A DNA stretch of 64,000 nucleotides. It comes from Hymenobacter sp. BRD67. Lineage in GTDB: Bacteria; Bacteroidota; Bacteroidia; Cytophagales; Hymenobacteraceae. The notes under the pieces are model-generated. The model had not been told where the DNA came from, searched no databases, and saw only the letters and a program-made list of their open reading frames with translations. The stretch is taken from positions 3,968,001 to 4,032,000 of the forward strand of contig NZ_CP053904.1 of NCBI RefSeq assembly GCF_013256425.1, given 5' to 3'. The position numbers were made by a program, and so were the translations under genes. Positions 35,653 to 42,738 of this stretch are shown one piece after another. Numbering within the stretch: position 1 is the stretch's first letter; each line of letters begins with the position of its first letter.

Positions 35653-36903
35653 GAAGGCCATAAGTACTGCCTCAATAATGCCACAGGCTTTGCGCAATTC
35701 GCTTTCCGTAATCACCAGCGGCGGCGCAAAGCGGATAATGTCGCCGTGCGTGGGCTTGGCCAGCAGGCCGTGCTCCATGAGGCTGACGCACACGTCCCAG
35801 GCGGTGCGGCCATCGGCGGCGGGCCGGATAACCACCGCGTTGAGCAGGCCCCGACCGCGCACCAGCTCCACCACGTCGGGCCGGCGCTGCTGCACGGCCC
35901 GCATCTGCTGGCGAAAAATTTCGCCCAGGCGATAGGCATTGTCGGCCAGCTTTTCGTCGAGCAGCACGTCGAGCGCGGCCTGCATCACGGCGCAGGCCAG
36001 CGGGTTGCCGCCAAACGTGGAGCCGTGCTGCCCCGGCTGAATGGTGAGCATTATCGCATCATCGGCCAGCACCGCCGATACCGGCAGCACGCCGCCGCTC
36101 AGGGCTTTGCCCAGAATAAGAATATCGCCGCGCACTTCTTCGTAGTCCGTAGCCAATAGCTTGCCGGTGCGGCCCAGGCCGGTCTGAATCTCGTCGGTGA
36201 TGAGTAGCACGTTGTGCTCGCGGCACAGCTCGGCGGCTCGTTTCAGGTAGCCCTCGTGGGGCACTACCACGCCCGCCTCACCCTGAATGGGCTCAATCAA
36301 AAAGCCGCAGACGTGCGGGTCTTTCAGTGCCTCGGCCAGCGCCTCGCTATCATCAAATGGCACCACCTGGTAGCCCGGCACAAAAGGCCCGAAGCCGCCC
36401 GTACTGTCGCCGTCGGTGCTGAACGAAATAATGCCCGTAGTGCGCCCATGGAAGTTGTGCTCGGCCACCACAATGCGCGCCTGGTTGGGCGCGATGCCCT
36501 TTTCCTGGTAGCCCCACTTGCGGGCCAGCTTAAGCGCCGTTTCCACGGCTTCCGCTCCCGAGTTCATCAGCAACGCTTTCTCGTAGCCAAACAGCTCGCA
36601 AAGCTGCTTTTCGGCCGCGCCCAGCCGGTCGTTGAAAAATGCCCGCGAAGTCAGCGTCAGCTTCTGCGCCTGCTCGGTGAGCGCCCCGATAATGCGCGGG
36701 TGGCAATGGCCCTGGTTTACGGCCGAATACGCGGAAAGGAAGTCGAAGTACTGCTTGCCCGCCACATCCCAGAGCTGCACGCCCTGGCCCCGGCTTAGCA
36801 CCACGGGCAGCGGATGGTAGTTATGCGCCCCGTACTGGTCTTCGAGCTGCATAAGCTCTTCGGCGCGCGAACTGGTCAGCGTGTTATCGGTGGTCGACTG
36901 CAT
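35650..36903 (-). CDS. rocD: Ornithine--oxo-acid transaminase
   Basis: A PLP enzyme that moves the delta-amino group of ornithine to 2-oxoglutarate, giving glutamate semialdehyde, in arginine and ornithine breakdown. At 417 residues it has the family's length. Seen are DFLSAYSAVNQGHCHP, MNSGAEAVETALKLARKW, the cofactor Asp in LLITDEIQTGLGRTGK and the PLP lysine in LILGKALSGGVLPVSA. The N-terminal QYGAHNYHPLPVVL is typical for ornithine rather than acetylornithine transaminase. The next gene downstream is the FAD oxidase, separated by the inverted repeat. Confidence 0.95.
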   Translation of the reverse strand: MQSTTDNTLTSSRAEELMQLEDQYGAHNYHPLPVVLSRGQGVQLWDVAGKQYFDFLSAYSAVNQGHCHPRIIGALTEQAQKLTLTSRAFFNDRLGAAEKQLCELFGYEKALLMNSGAEAVETALKLARKWGYQEKGIAPNQARIVVAEHNFHGRTTGIISFSTDGDSTGGFGPFVPGYQVVPFDDSEALAEALKDPHVCGFLIEPIQGEAGVVVPHEGYLKRAAELCREHNVLLITDEIQTGLGRTGKLLATDYEEVRGDILILGKALSGGVLPVSAVLADDAIMLTIQPGQHGSTFGGNPLACAVMQAALDVLLDEKLADNAYRLGEIFRQQMRAVQQRRPDVVELVRGRGLLNAVVIRPAADGRTAWDVCVSLMEHGLLAKPTHGDIIRFAPPLVITESELRKACGIIEAVLMAF

Positions 36904-37001
36904 AAGGAAAAGGCGGCTAAAAGGGTGGGAGAGAAGACTGTCGGGTCGCTCAAAATTACAAACAAAGCAGCGGCTTTTTCGGCCCGCCGCCGGGCTTCGG
37001 C

Positions 37002-37009
37002 TACCTTTG
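37002..37009 (+). promoter_or_regulatory. -7 box TACCTTTG of ridA
   Basis: A perfect TAnnTTTG box ends six bases before the ATG at 37016, so the transcript should begin at or beside the start codon. Confidence 0.6.
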
Positions 37010-37015
37010 CGGCCT

Positions 37016-37402
37016 ATGGAAACCCTGCACCACCCCGATGCCCCTCAGGCCGTGGGTCCTTATGCCCAGGCCATTGTAGCGGGCGGCTTTGTCTTCTGCT
37101 CGGGCCAGACGCCCCTCGTGCCCGCCACCATGCGCATCGAGGCCACTACTATTGAGGAGCAAACCCGTCAGGTGCTCGCCAACCTGCATACCGTATTATC
37201 GAGCCGCGGCCTGCACCTGGCCAACATCGTGAAAACGACGGTGTTTCTGAAAAATTTCGCCGATTTTTCCCGCATGAATACGGTGTACGCCGATGTTTTC
37301 GGCGCGCATCGCCCGGCCCGCACTACCGTCGAGGTATCGCGCCTGCCCCTCGACGCGCTGGTTGAAATCGAGTGCATCGCCGCCTTGCCCGATGCCCGCT
37401 AA
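37016..37402 (+). CDS. ridA: RidA family reactive-intermediate deaminase
   Basis: A 128-residue YjgF/RidA protein that hydrolyses reactive enamine/imine products of PLP enzymes. Seen are HHPDAPQAVGPYAQAIVAGG, FCSGQTPLVP, the helix TRQVLANLHTVLSSRG and the substrate Arg and Glu in ARTTVEVSRLPLDALVEIECIA. The ATG at 37016 is chosen because a -7 box lies just before it and the chain then has the family's normal length. It is divergent from rocD, a PLP enzyme, which fits its housekeeping role. Confidence 0.93.
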   Translation: METLHHPDAPQAVGPYAQAIVAGGFVFCSGQTPLVPATMRIEATTIEEQTRQVLANLHTVLSSRGLHLANIVKTTVFLKNFADFSRMNTVYADVFGAHRPARTTVEVSRLPLDALVEIECIAALPDAR

Positions 37403-37556
37403 CGCCCGGCCCCAGCCCTTGCAGCCCGGCGACTTTTACTACACGCCCGAAGGCTACCTGGTGTTTACGGCCCAATACCACCTGCGCCGGGGCACCTGCT
37501 GCGGCAGCGGCTGCCGCCATTGCCCCTGGCAAAAAGAAAGAAAGAAGTCGGAATAA
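37392..37556 (+). CDS. Small Cys-rich protein (DUF5522)
   Basis: A 54-residue protein: a short lead, then GDFYYTPEGYLVFTAQYHLRRG and the Cys cluster CCGSGCRHCPW, ending in a Lys-rich tail. This is the DUF5522 family, whose four close cysteines suggest a metal or iron-sulfur site; function unknown. The ATG overlaps the end of ridA by 11 bases in another frame, so the two are one unit. Confidence 0.85.
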   Translation: MPANARPQPLQPGDFYYTPEGYLVFTAQYHLRRGTCCGSGCRHCPWQKERKKSE

Positions 37557-37719
37557 TATTGAATATATAATATATTTAAAAAAACAATATTATTTTCACT
37601 AAGCAGGTGGGCGACCAAAGCGTATCCGCGCTTTACCTACGCACTAATTTGGTGGTTGGCTGAATTTTGCCGATATTTGCGGCCCGTTTCGGAATAGCAT
37701 CATCTAACCCTTCGATATC

Positions 37720-37959
37720 ATGGCCCGAGTTTGTGATTTGACCGGCAAGCGCACCCGCGTAGGTAACAACGTGTCGCACGCCAACAACAAGACCAAGCGT
37801 AAGTTCTACCCCAACTTGCAGAAAAAGCGCTTTTACATTCCTGAGCAAGATGCCTGGGTTACGCTGAAAGTTGCTGCTTCGACCATCCGCACCATCAACA
37901 AGAACGGCATCATGGCCACCTTGAAGAAGGCCAAGGAGCAAGGCTTTATTGTGTATTAG
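37720..37959 (+). CDS. rpmB: 50S ribosomal protein L28
   Basis: A 79-residue basic protein with the L28 opening MARVCDLTGKRTRVGNNVSHA and the family's core NKTKRKFYPNLQKK. It belongs to the large subunit. In this phylum rpmB, rpmG and a DUF4295 gene stand in this order before ftsY, as here. A TATTTGC box about 45 bases upstream may be its promoter. Confidence 0.97.
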   Translation: MARVCDLTGKRTRVGNNVSHANNKTKRKFYPNLQKKRFYIPEQDAWVTLKVAASTIRTINKNGIMATLKKAKEQGFIVY

Positions 37960-38066
37960 TATCCGCTTTCGGTACTGTAAAGGACATCTTTTTCGGGTTT
38001 GTTGCTAAAAAGTCCCTCGTGCCAGGCGCACCGGGCTGGATGGGCAGAAAGCAGGCCGACAATACG

Positions 38067-38098
38067 TTGCGGTTTTTCGAAAAAAAACCGTACCTTTG
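38067..38098 (+). promoter_or_regulatory. Promoter of rpmG: TTG and TACCTTTG
   Basis: TACCTTTG (38091-38098) with a TTG at 38067-38069, 21 bases between, matches the Bacteroidota -33/-7 promoter. The leader to the rpmG ATG is about 30 bases. Confidence 0.7.
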
Positions 38099-38135
38099 CA
38101 GTCCTAAATTAAAAAATTAACCCCCTCCCGTCGCG

Positions 38136-38318
38136 ATGGCCAAGAAAGGAAACCGGGTGCAGGTTATCATGGAGTGCACCGAGCATAAAAACTCGGGTAT
38201 GCCGGGCACCTCGCGCTACATCACCACCAAGAACCGCAAGAACACCCCCGAGCGCATCGAGCTGAAGAAATTCAACCCGATTCTGCGTAAAATGACTGTT
38301 CACAAGGAAATTAAATAA
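38136..38318 (+). CDS. rpmG: 50S ribosomal protein L33
   Basis: A 60-residue protein (MAKKGNRVQVIMECTEHK ... SRYITTKNRKNTPERIELKK) of the L33 family, part of the large subunit near the E site. The first Cys of the zinc-type pairs is present (MECTEH) but the others are absent, so this is the Cys-minus form in effect. It has its own promoter at 38067-38098, and the DUF4295 gene follows eight bases after its stop. Confidence 0.96.
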   Translation: MAKKGNRVQVIMECTEHKNSGMPGTSRYITTKNRKNTPERIELKKFNPILRKMTVHKEIK

Positions 38319-38326
38319 CCTGAGTC

Positions 38327-38485
38327 ATGGCTAAGAAAGTAGTAGCAACCCTGAAAACTGCCACCGGCAAAGACTGGGCGAAAGTAATTCGTGCCGTGCG
38401 CTCGGAGAAGACCGGTGCTTACACCTTTAAGGAGGAAATGGTACCAGTTGACAAGGTGCAGGAAGTACTGGCCAGCAATAAGTAA
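38327..38485 (+). CDS. DUF4295 family protein
   Basis: A 52-residue basic protein, MAKKVVATLKTATGKDWAKV, with KTGAYTFKEEMVPVDKVQEVL. The family is found only in Bacteroidota, nearly always right behind rpmG, and is thought to be ribosome-associated; that role is not shown by sequence. It ends 22 bases before a strong terminator. Confidence 0.92.
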   Translation: MAKKVVATLKTATGKDWAKVIRAVRSEKTGAYTFKEEMVPVDKVQEVLASNK

Positions 38486-38507
38486 GCTGCCCAGCCGCAG
38501 ATGAAGC

Positions 38508-38537
38508 AAAAAAGTCCCACCTTCGTGGGACTTTTTT
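38508..38537 (+). terminator. Terminator after rpmG-DUF4295
   Basis: Perfect 13-base stem AAAAAAGTCCCAC / GTGGGACTTTTTT around CTTC: a textbook terminator with a tetraloop. Confidence 0.92.
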
Positions 38538-38661
38538 CGTGTTTACCAATTTCTATTCTGTCAGGCTGACGCCGACCTTCGGTTCGTCAGTCGGGAAAGC
38601 ATCTTATCACGGCTGCTTTCGTCAGATATCCTACCCTCACCCTCCGGCGCGAACGTGACAA

Positions 38662-38688
38662 GGTGCTTCGCTCCGCTCAGCATGATAA
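38662..38688. repeat. REP-like half element
   Basis: GCTTCGCTCCGCTCAGCATGA is, in reverse, close to the TCATGCTGAGC...GAAGCA arm of the palindrome at 52607-52703. Only one arm is present here, ten bases before ftsY. Confidence 0.5.
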
Positions 38689-38697
38689 CTCTGGTAT

Positions 38698-39675
38698 ATG
38701 GGCCTCTTCGACTTTTTTAAGAAAGACAAGGAAAATAAAGAGCAGCAGCAGGCTCTCGACGAAGGCTTGCAGAAGACGAAAACCAGCTTCTTCGACCAGC
38801 TGAGCAAGGCCGTGGTGGGTAAAAATACCGTGGACGAAGCGGTGCTCGACGACCTCGAAACGCTGCTCGTGCATGCCGATGTAGGCATCGATACCACCGT
38901 GAAAGTCATCGACCGTATTGAGAAGCGTGTGGCCCGCGACAAGTACGTGAGCACCAGCGAGCTCGACCGCATCTTGCGCGAAGAGATTGTGGGCCTGCTC
39001 GATGCGCACGGCGACCGCACCGGCTCGCGGGCTATCCTCGACCGGCCCGATAGCCCAGGCCATCCGTTCGTCATTATGGTAGTTGGGGTAAATGGCGTGG
39101 GCAAAACCACGACCATCGGCAAGCTGGCGCACCGCTTTCATGCGGCGGGCAAGAAAGTTGTGCTCGGCGCGGCCGATACTTTCCGGGCGGCGGCCGTAGA
39201 CCAGCTTATTGTGTGGGGCCAGCGAGTGGGCGTGCCCGTTATTTCGCACGGTATGAACACCGACCCTGCCGCCGTGGCCTACGATGCCGTGCTAAAAGGT
39301 GTAGAGATGGGTGCCGACGTGGTCATCATCGACACTGCTGGCCGCCTGCACAACAAAGTGAACCTGATGAACGAGCTGAGTAAAATCAAGCGCGTCATGC
39401 AAAAGGTTATCCCCGAAGCCCCGCACGAGGTATTGCTCGTGCTTGATGGCAGCACCGGCCAGAACGCTTTTTTGCAGGCCAAGGAATTTACCCGCGCCAC
39501 CGAGGTATCGGCCCTGGCCATCACCAAGCTCGATGGCACTGCCAAGGGCGGCGTGGTTATTGGCATTTCCGACCAGTTTAGTATTCCGGTTCGCTACATA
39601 GGAGTTGGGGAGAAGATGACTGACCTGCAGCTGTTTGACCGCCACACGTTCGTCAATTCATTGTTTAAAAAATAG
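38698..39675 (+). CDS. ftsY: Signal recognition particle receptor FtsY
   Basis: The membrane-side GTPase that docks the signal recognition particle and ribosome at the translocon. The 325-residue chain has a short acidic/lysine N-terminus (LFDFFKKDKENKEQQQ), the helical N domain, then the G domain: GVNGVGKTTTIGKLA (about residue 132), GAADTFRAAAVDQL, VIIDTAGRL, TKLDGTAKGG and the end YIGVGEKMTDLQLFD. All GTP motifs are intact. The long acidic A domain of E. coli FtsY is missing, as usual in this phylum. Confidence 0.97.
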   Translation: MGLFDFFKKDKENKEQQQALDEGLQKTKTSFFDQLSKAVVGKNTVDEAVLDDLETLLVHADVGIDTTVKVIDRIEKRVARDKYVSTSELDRILREEIVGLLDAHGDRTGSRAILDRPDSPGHPFVIMVVGVNGVGKTTTIGKLAHRFHAAGKKVVLGAADTFRAAAVDQLIVWGQRVGVPVISHGMNTDPAAVAYDAVLKGVEMGADVVIIDTAGRLHNKVNLMNELSKIKRVMQKVIPEAPHEVLLVLDGSTGQNAFLQAKEFTRATEVSALAITKLDGTAKGGVVIGISDQFSIPVRYIGVGEKMTDLQLFDRHTFVNSLFKK

Positions 39676-39698
39676 CCTTTCTGTAAAAACACTCCCGC

Positions 39699-39730
39699 AA
39701 AAAGCGTTCGGTAGACTACCGGGCGCTTTT
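39699..39730 (+). terminator. Terminator after ftsY
   Basis: Stem AAAAGCG-TTCGGTAG / CTACCG-GGCGCTTTT with a small bulge and a T run, 23 bases after the stop. Confidence 0.75.
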
Positions 39731-39766
39731 GTGCGTTGAGAAGTTCAGTTATTAGCTATCTCTGTG

Positions 39767-40210
39767 ATGCGCATTCTTCTTCTAGGGTTGTTAGCCAGTG
39801 GGCTGCTGGCCGCCTGCAACAGCAATACCGATGCAGCCTCTACCATCCCGTATGTGCCAGTAAACGTGCAGCTTGACCTGCTCGACCAGCAAAATAAGGC
39901 CCTGCGTTTCGATAATGGCGTAGTAGCTATTCCACCGGGTAGCGCTAATGGGCACGGTGGCGTAAAGGGCATCTACGTGGTCCGGCAGAATGCTACCAGC
40001 TACCTGGCCTTTGAGCGCAATTGCCCTTACCAACCGCTAAGTGCCTGCGCTACTATTAGCCTCGACCACAGCTCACATCTCTACTTTCAGGATAGCTGCT
40101 GTACCTCGCACTTCAGTCTGCAAGGCCAGGTGACGTCGGGCCCCGCTACCCGTTCCCTGCGGCAGTACACGACCAACCTCGATGGTAGCTTATTGACAAT
40201 CACAAACTAA
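39767..40210 (+). CDS. Rieske-like lipoprotein with missing ligands
   Basis: A 147-residue envelope lipoprotein (signal ending SGLLAAC). The C-terminal half has the fold marks of a Rieske domain: FERNCPYQPLSACATISLD in place of the first Cys-x-His loop and DSCCTSHFSLQGQVTSGPA in place of the second, then the usual LRQYTTNLDGSLLTI end. Only one of the two His ligands remains, so a normal [2Fe-2S] cluster is unlikely; the several Cys may form disulfides. Bacteroidota have many such cluster-less relatives with unknown role. ATG 39767 is preferred over GTG 39764. Confidence 0.75.
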   Translation: MRILLLGLLASGLLAACNSNTDAASTIPYVPVNVQLDLLDQQNKALRFDNGVVAIPPGSANGHGGVKGIYVVRQNATSYLAFERNCPYQPLSACATISLDHSSHLYFQDSCCTSHFSLQGQVTSGPATRSLRQYTTNLDGSLLTITN

Positions 40211-40252
40211 AGGACTTTTTTTGAAAAAAGCGCGCAAATTATGGATGGAAGC

Positions 40253-40284
40253 TTGTTTTTTGAAAAACACCTTCCCTATCTTTG
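40253..40284 (+). promoter_or_regulatory. Promoter of tRNA-Asn: TTG and TATCTTTG
   Basis: TATCTTTG at 40277-40284 with TTG at 40253-40255, 21 bases between, the normal -33/-7 spacing; the tRNA begins 31 bases later. Confidence 0.7.
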
Positions 40285-40315
40285 CAGCCCGAAAGCGCCG
40301 GTTTCGGAATATAAA

Positions 40316-40389
40316 GCTTCCTTAGCTCAGCCGGTTAGAGCATCTGACTGTTAATCAGAGGGTCCCTGGTTCGAGCCCAGGAGGGAGCG
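40316..40389 (+). tRNA. tRNA-Asn (GTT)
   Basis: Complete cloverleaf: acceptor GCTTCCT / AGGGAGC with one T-G pair, D arm GCTC-GAGC, anticodon stem TCTGA-TCAGA with loop CTGTTAA (anticodon GTT), T arm CCTGG-TTCGAGC-CCAGG. CCA is not encoded. It is followed by a terminator and a tyrosine integrase, so it is the probable integration site. Confidence 0.95.
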
Positions 40390-40399
40390 CTACTACCTT

Positions 40400-40431
40400 G
40401 AATGCCCACCCTAACCGGTGGGCATTCTTCG
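40400..40431 (+). terminator. Terminator after tRNA-Asn
   Basis: Perfect 11-base stem GAATGCCCACC / GGTGGGCATTC with a six-base loop, followed by TTC. Confidence 0.8.
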
Positions 40432-40483
40432 TTTCTAGGCTATAGGGGCACTTTTTGGGGTTGGCTAGTCGGGTGTTGTCGGT

Positions 40484-40491
40484 TATCTTTG
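40484..40491 (+). promoter_or_regulatory. -7 box TATCTTTG of the integrase
   Basis: Perfect TAnnTTTG box. Its transcript would start at about 40498, directly at the 12-bp repeats, so a protein bound there could control it. Confidence 0.55.
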
Positions 40492-40498
40492 GGTGTGA

Positions 40499-40534
40499 AC
40501 CGGGACACAAACCGGGAACAATACCGGGACACAA
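40499..40534 (+). repeat. Three tandem 12-bp units, integrase arm-site candidates
   Basis: ACCGGGACACAA, ACCGGGAACAAT and ACCGGGACACAA stand head to tail with ACCGGGA at 40499, 40511 and 40523. They lie between the tRNA and the integrase gene, where arm-type binding sites are expected. Two units of the same kind recur at 62185-62208. Confidence 0.8.
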
Positions 40535-40543
40535 CCGAAGAGC

Positions 40544-41913
40544 ATGCTACGCCCTACTACCTACAAGAAGATAATCAGCGTACGGCTGTATCTGCGGCCA
40601 GCGGCTACTAACCGACAGGGCTTGTGCCCGGTGCGGCTCACAGCGCGGTGGCATGGGGAGGAATTGCAGGTGAATACGGGCGAACTGGTCTTGCCCAGGC
40701 GGGTGGGCAGGGATGGCGAGGTGGAGGAGCTGTGGCACGACGGCTCGCAGAGCGTGCTGGAAGGCCGTAAGCTTACAGAGAAGGAAAAGGGCACCGTGCC
40801 TACCCATCCTGATACGGCCATTAACATCAATACCCGGCTGAGCGCCTTCACCAAGGAGGTTACGGATACCTTCAACCGGCTGTACGACCTGGCACCGGGC
40901 CAGAAGCTGCCCAAGGCTGCGATGGTAGCTGAACTGCTGCCGGCTGCTCAGCCGGCGACTCCTGAGCCCATACCGGTGAAAGCTGCCGAGGCTCGCACCT
41001 TCCGGCAGGTGCTGGAGGAATGGAAAGCGGAAAACCGCAACCTGGGCAAGGACTCGCTGCGCAAGTACGACCAGCTGGCTACAATGATGGAGAGCTGGCA
41101 GCCGGACCCGCGACCGACGCATGTGACGCAGAAGGTCGCAAAGGAATACCTGCAGCACCTGCTGGACCTGCAGAAGTCGGACGCTACTATCAAGGTGCAT
41201 TTTACCGGGCTGCGCAAGTGCTTCGAGCAGCTGGGGAGAAGGCCGATGTGCCGTGGCTGCAATACTCGGCCAAGAACGCGCCGCAGCTGGACCTGGAGAT
41301 TGAGGAGGTGCGCAGGCTCATCCGGTGGCGGCCCACGGCGGAGCACCTGGCGGAGGAGCGGGACCGGTGGCTGTTTCAGCTGTTCAGCGGGCGGCGGTAT
41401 GAAGACCTTGAAAAGTTTGACGTACGCGAGCGGATTACCCTTACCCTGGCGGATGGTAGCCAGGTGCCCGCGCTGCTCCACGCGCAAGGGAAAACGGGTA
41501 ATGAAGCGGCGGTACCGCTGCCACCCATCGCGGTGAAAATCGGGGAGCGGCGCGGCTGGCGGTTTCCGGCCCGTACCTGGCAGCAGCGCGGCGACTGAAT
41601 TAAGGAGATTGCGCAGTCGGCGGGCCTCACGCGGGAATGGGACGACCGGCTGATTACGGGTGGTAAGGTGGTGCACAACTGGCGGCCTATCTGGCAGGTC
41701 ATCGGCACCCACACGGCGCGGCACACAGCCGGCACGCTGCTCAAGCAGGTGAGCAACGGCAACAAGGCGCTGGCCAAGCTGGTGCTCGGGCACGCTGAAG
41801 AGGATGTGACAGACCGCTACGCTAAAGACAAGGCACGGCTGCTGGCCCCGGCGGTGCTGGATGCCTGGCAGAAGATTTTGGGGGAGTGGTATGATGGGGT
41901 GCCAGCTACGTGA
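40544..41913 (+). pseudogene. Tyrosine recombinase/integrase, frameshift plus internal stop
   Basis: A phage- or island-type site-specific recombinase. The N-terminal arm-binding (YLRPAATNRQGLCPVRL) and SAM-like core-binding (FRQVLEEWKAENRNLGKDSL) domains are read in the first frame. The catalytic domain follows in another (LFQLFSGRRYEDLEKF with the first Arg; HTARHTAGT; LGHAEEDVTDRYAK with His and the nucleophile Tyr). One G added to GGGG at 41233-41236 mends the frame, but a TGA at 41596-41598 still cuts between the Arg and the His-x-x-Arg box, where related proteins read through to IKEIA. So it is very likely inactive. It lies 154 bases after tRNA-Asn. Confidence 0.88.
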
Positions 41914-41920
41914 GATTTTT

Positions 41921-42271
41921 CTATATTTTTTCCCTTATTTTAGAAGAATCTAAACGAAGCCTTTGCTTGCTCTCCCTCGCCAGTGTGTCTTCCTGCCTGG
42001 GGTTTCTAGAATTTTTATTGTTTCTAATGTAATAATCAATACTGCTAGTATCTAATTTTATTATTTGTGGTTCTACCTTCTTCGATTTTTGAGAATCAGT
42101 ATAAAAATTAAGACCTGCGCTGGTTATCGAAATAATAATTGAAGCTATTGAAATTATTTTAGCCCAAAAAGTATTGCTTTCAGCCTTAGTTTTAAATATA
42201 TGCCTGAACAAATCCCTGAGTGCTTCAGTCAATTTATAATAGTAAGCGCATTTATCTAGAAACTCTTGCAT
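41921..42271 (-). CDS. AT-rich small membrane protein of the island
   Basis: A 116-residue protein with one membrane helix (WAKIISIASIIISITSAGLNFY, about residues 36-57) between a helical N-terminus and a charged, Arg/Lys-rich C-terminus. Its codons are AT-rich, far from the local style, and it is convergent with the integrase with seven bases between stops. It resembles no family I know. Foreign origin is probable and a cargo role (for example defence) is possible but not shown. Confidence 0.6.
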   Translation of the reverse strand: MQEFLDKCAYYYKLTEALRDLFRHIFKTKAESNTFWAKIISIASIIISITSAGLNFYTDSQKSKKVEPQIIKLDTSSIDYYIRNNKNSRNPRQEDTLARESKQRLRLDSSKIREKI

Positions 42272-42347
42272 TAGCTGATTGATGTAGACATCAATCTTTT
42301 CTGCTCCGCCTTTTCCTTCTACTAGAGTGGTTTCGAAGTCACCGTAC

Positions 42348-42414
42348 AGTAGCGCGGACTTTCAGTTCGCAAACTAGGCCGCTTGTCACTCGCGGACTAA
42401 AAGTCCGCGCTACT
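42348..42414. repeat. 67-bp palindromic element, REP-like
   Basis: Arms 42348-42370 and 42392-42414 (AGTAGCGCGGACTTT ... AAAGTCCGCGCTACT) pair at 21 of 23 positions around a 21-base loop. Free-standing, without a T run, so more like a dispersed palindrome than a terminator. Confidence 0.75.
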
Positions 42415-42738
42415 TGCTCGGCTGTACACTGACTCTGAAACTGCTCCAGTCAGCAGCGGGCTACTTACCTCGTGCGGGTGCTCGTCCGGGTAACAGGAGT
42501 GGCGCAAGAGTGAGAACAGAAATTCCCGTTAGGGCCTCGCGCCGGATTTTGGCGGGTTGGGATGGCTCAGAATGCGGGCAATTAGGTTCTGTCCGGCTTT
42601 ACCCGACCACCTCAGCAGCAGTAGGGTAATAATTAGAATGGTAACAATTTACACATATTGTCACCCTATCGCCAACTCTACTTTTACGTCCCGGCCGGGG
42701 GCCGGGCCACATGGCCATTGCCACCTGGTCGTTCTGAA
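42415..42738. other. Intergenic, no supported gene
   Basis: No coding text I can support. Near the end a G+C-rich palindromic stretch (CCCGGCCGGGGGCCGGG, about 42690-42706) precedes the phosphoesterase gene. Confidence 0.4.

Noticed and set aside
41596..41598. TGA read as selenocysteine in the integrase
   Set aside because: No SECIS-like hairpin follows and integrases have no selenocysteine form; a nonsense change is simpler.
40316..42271. A complete prophage at tRNA-Asn
   Set aside because: Only an integrase and one small gene look foreign; no capsid, tail, terminase or replication genes are present in the following 20 kb.
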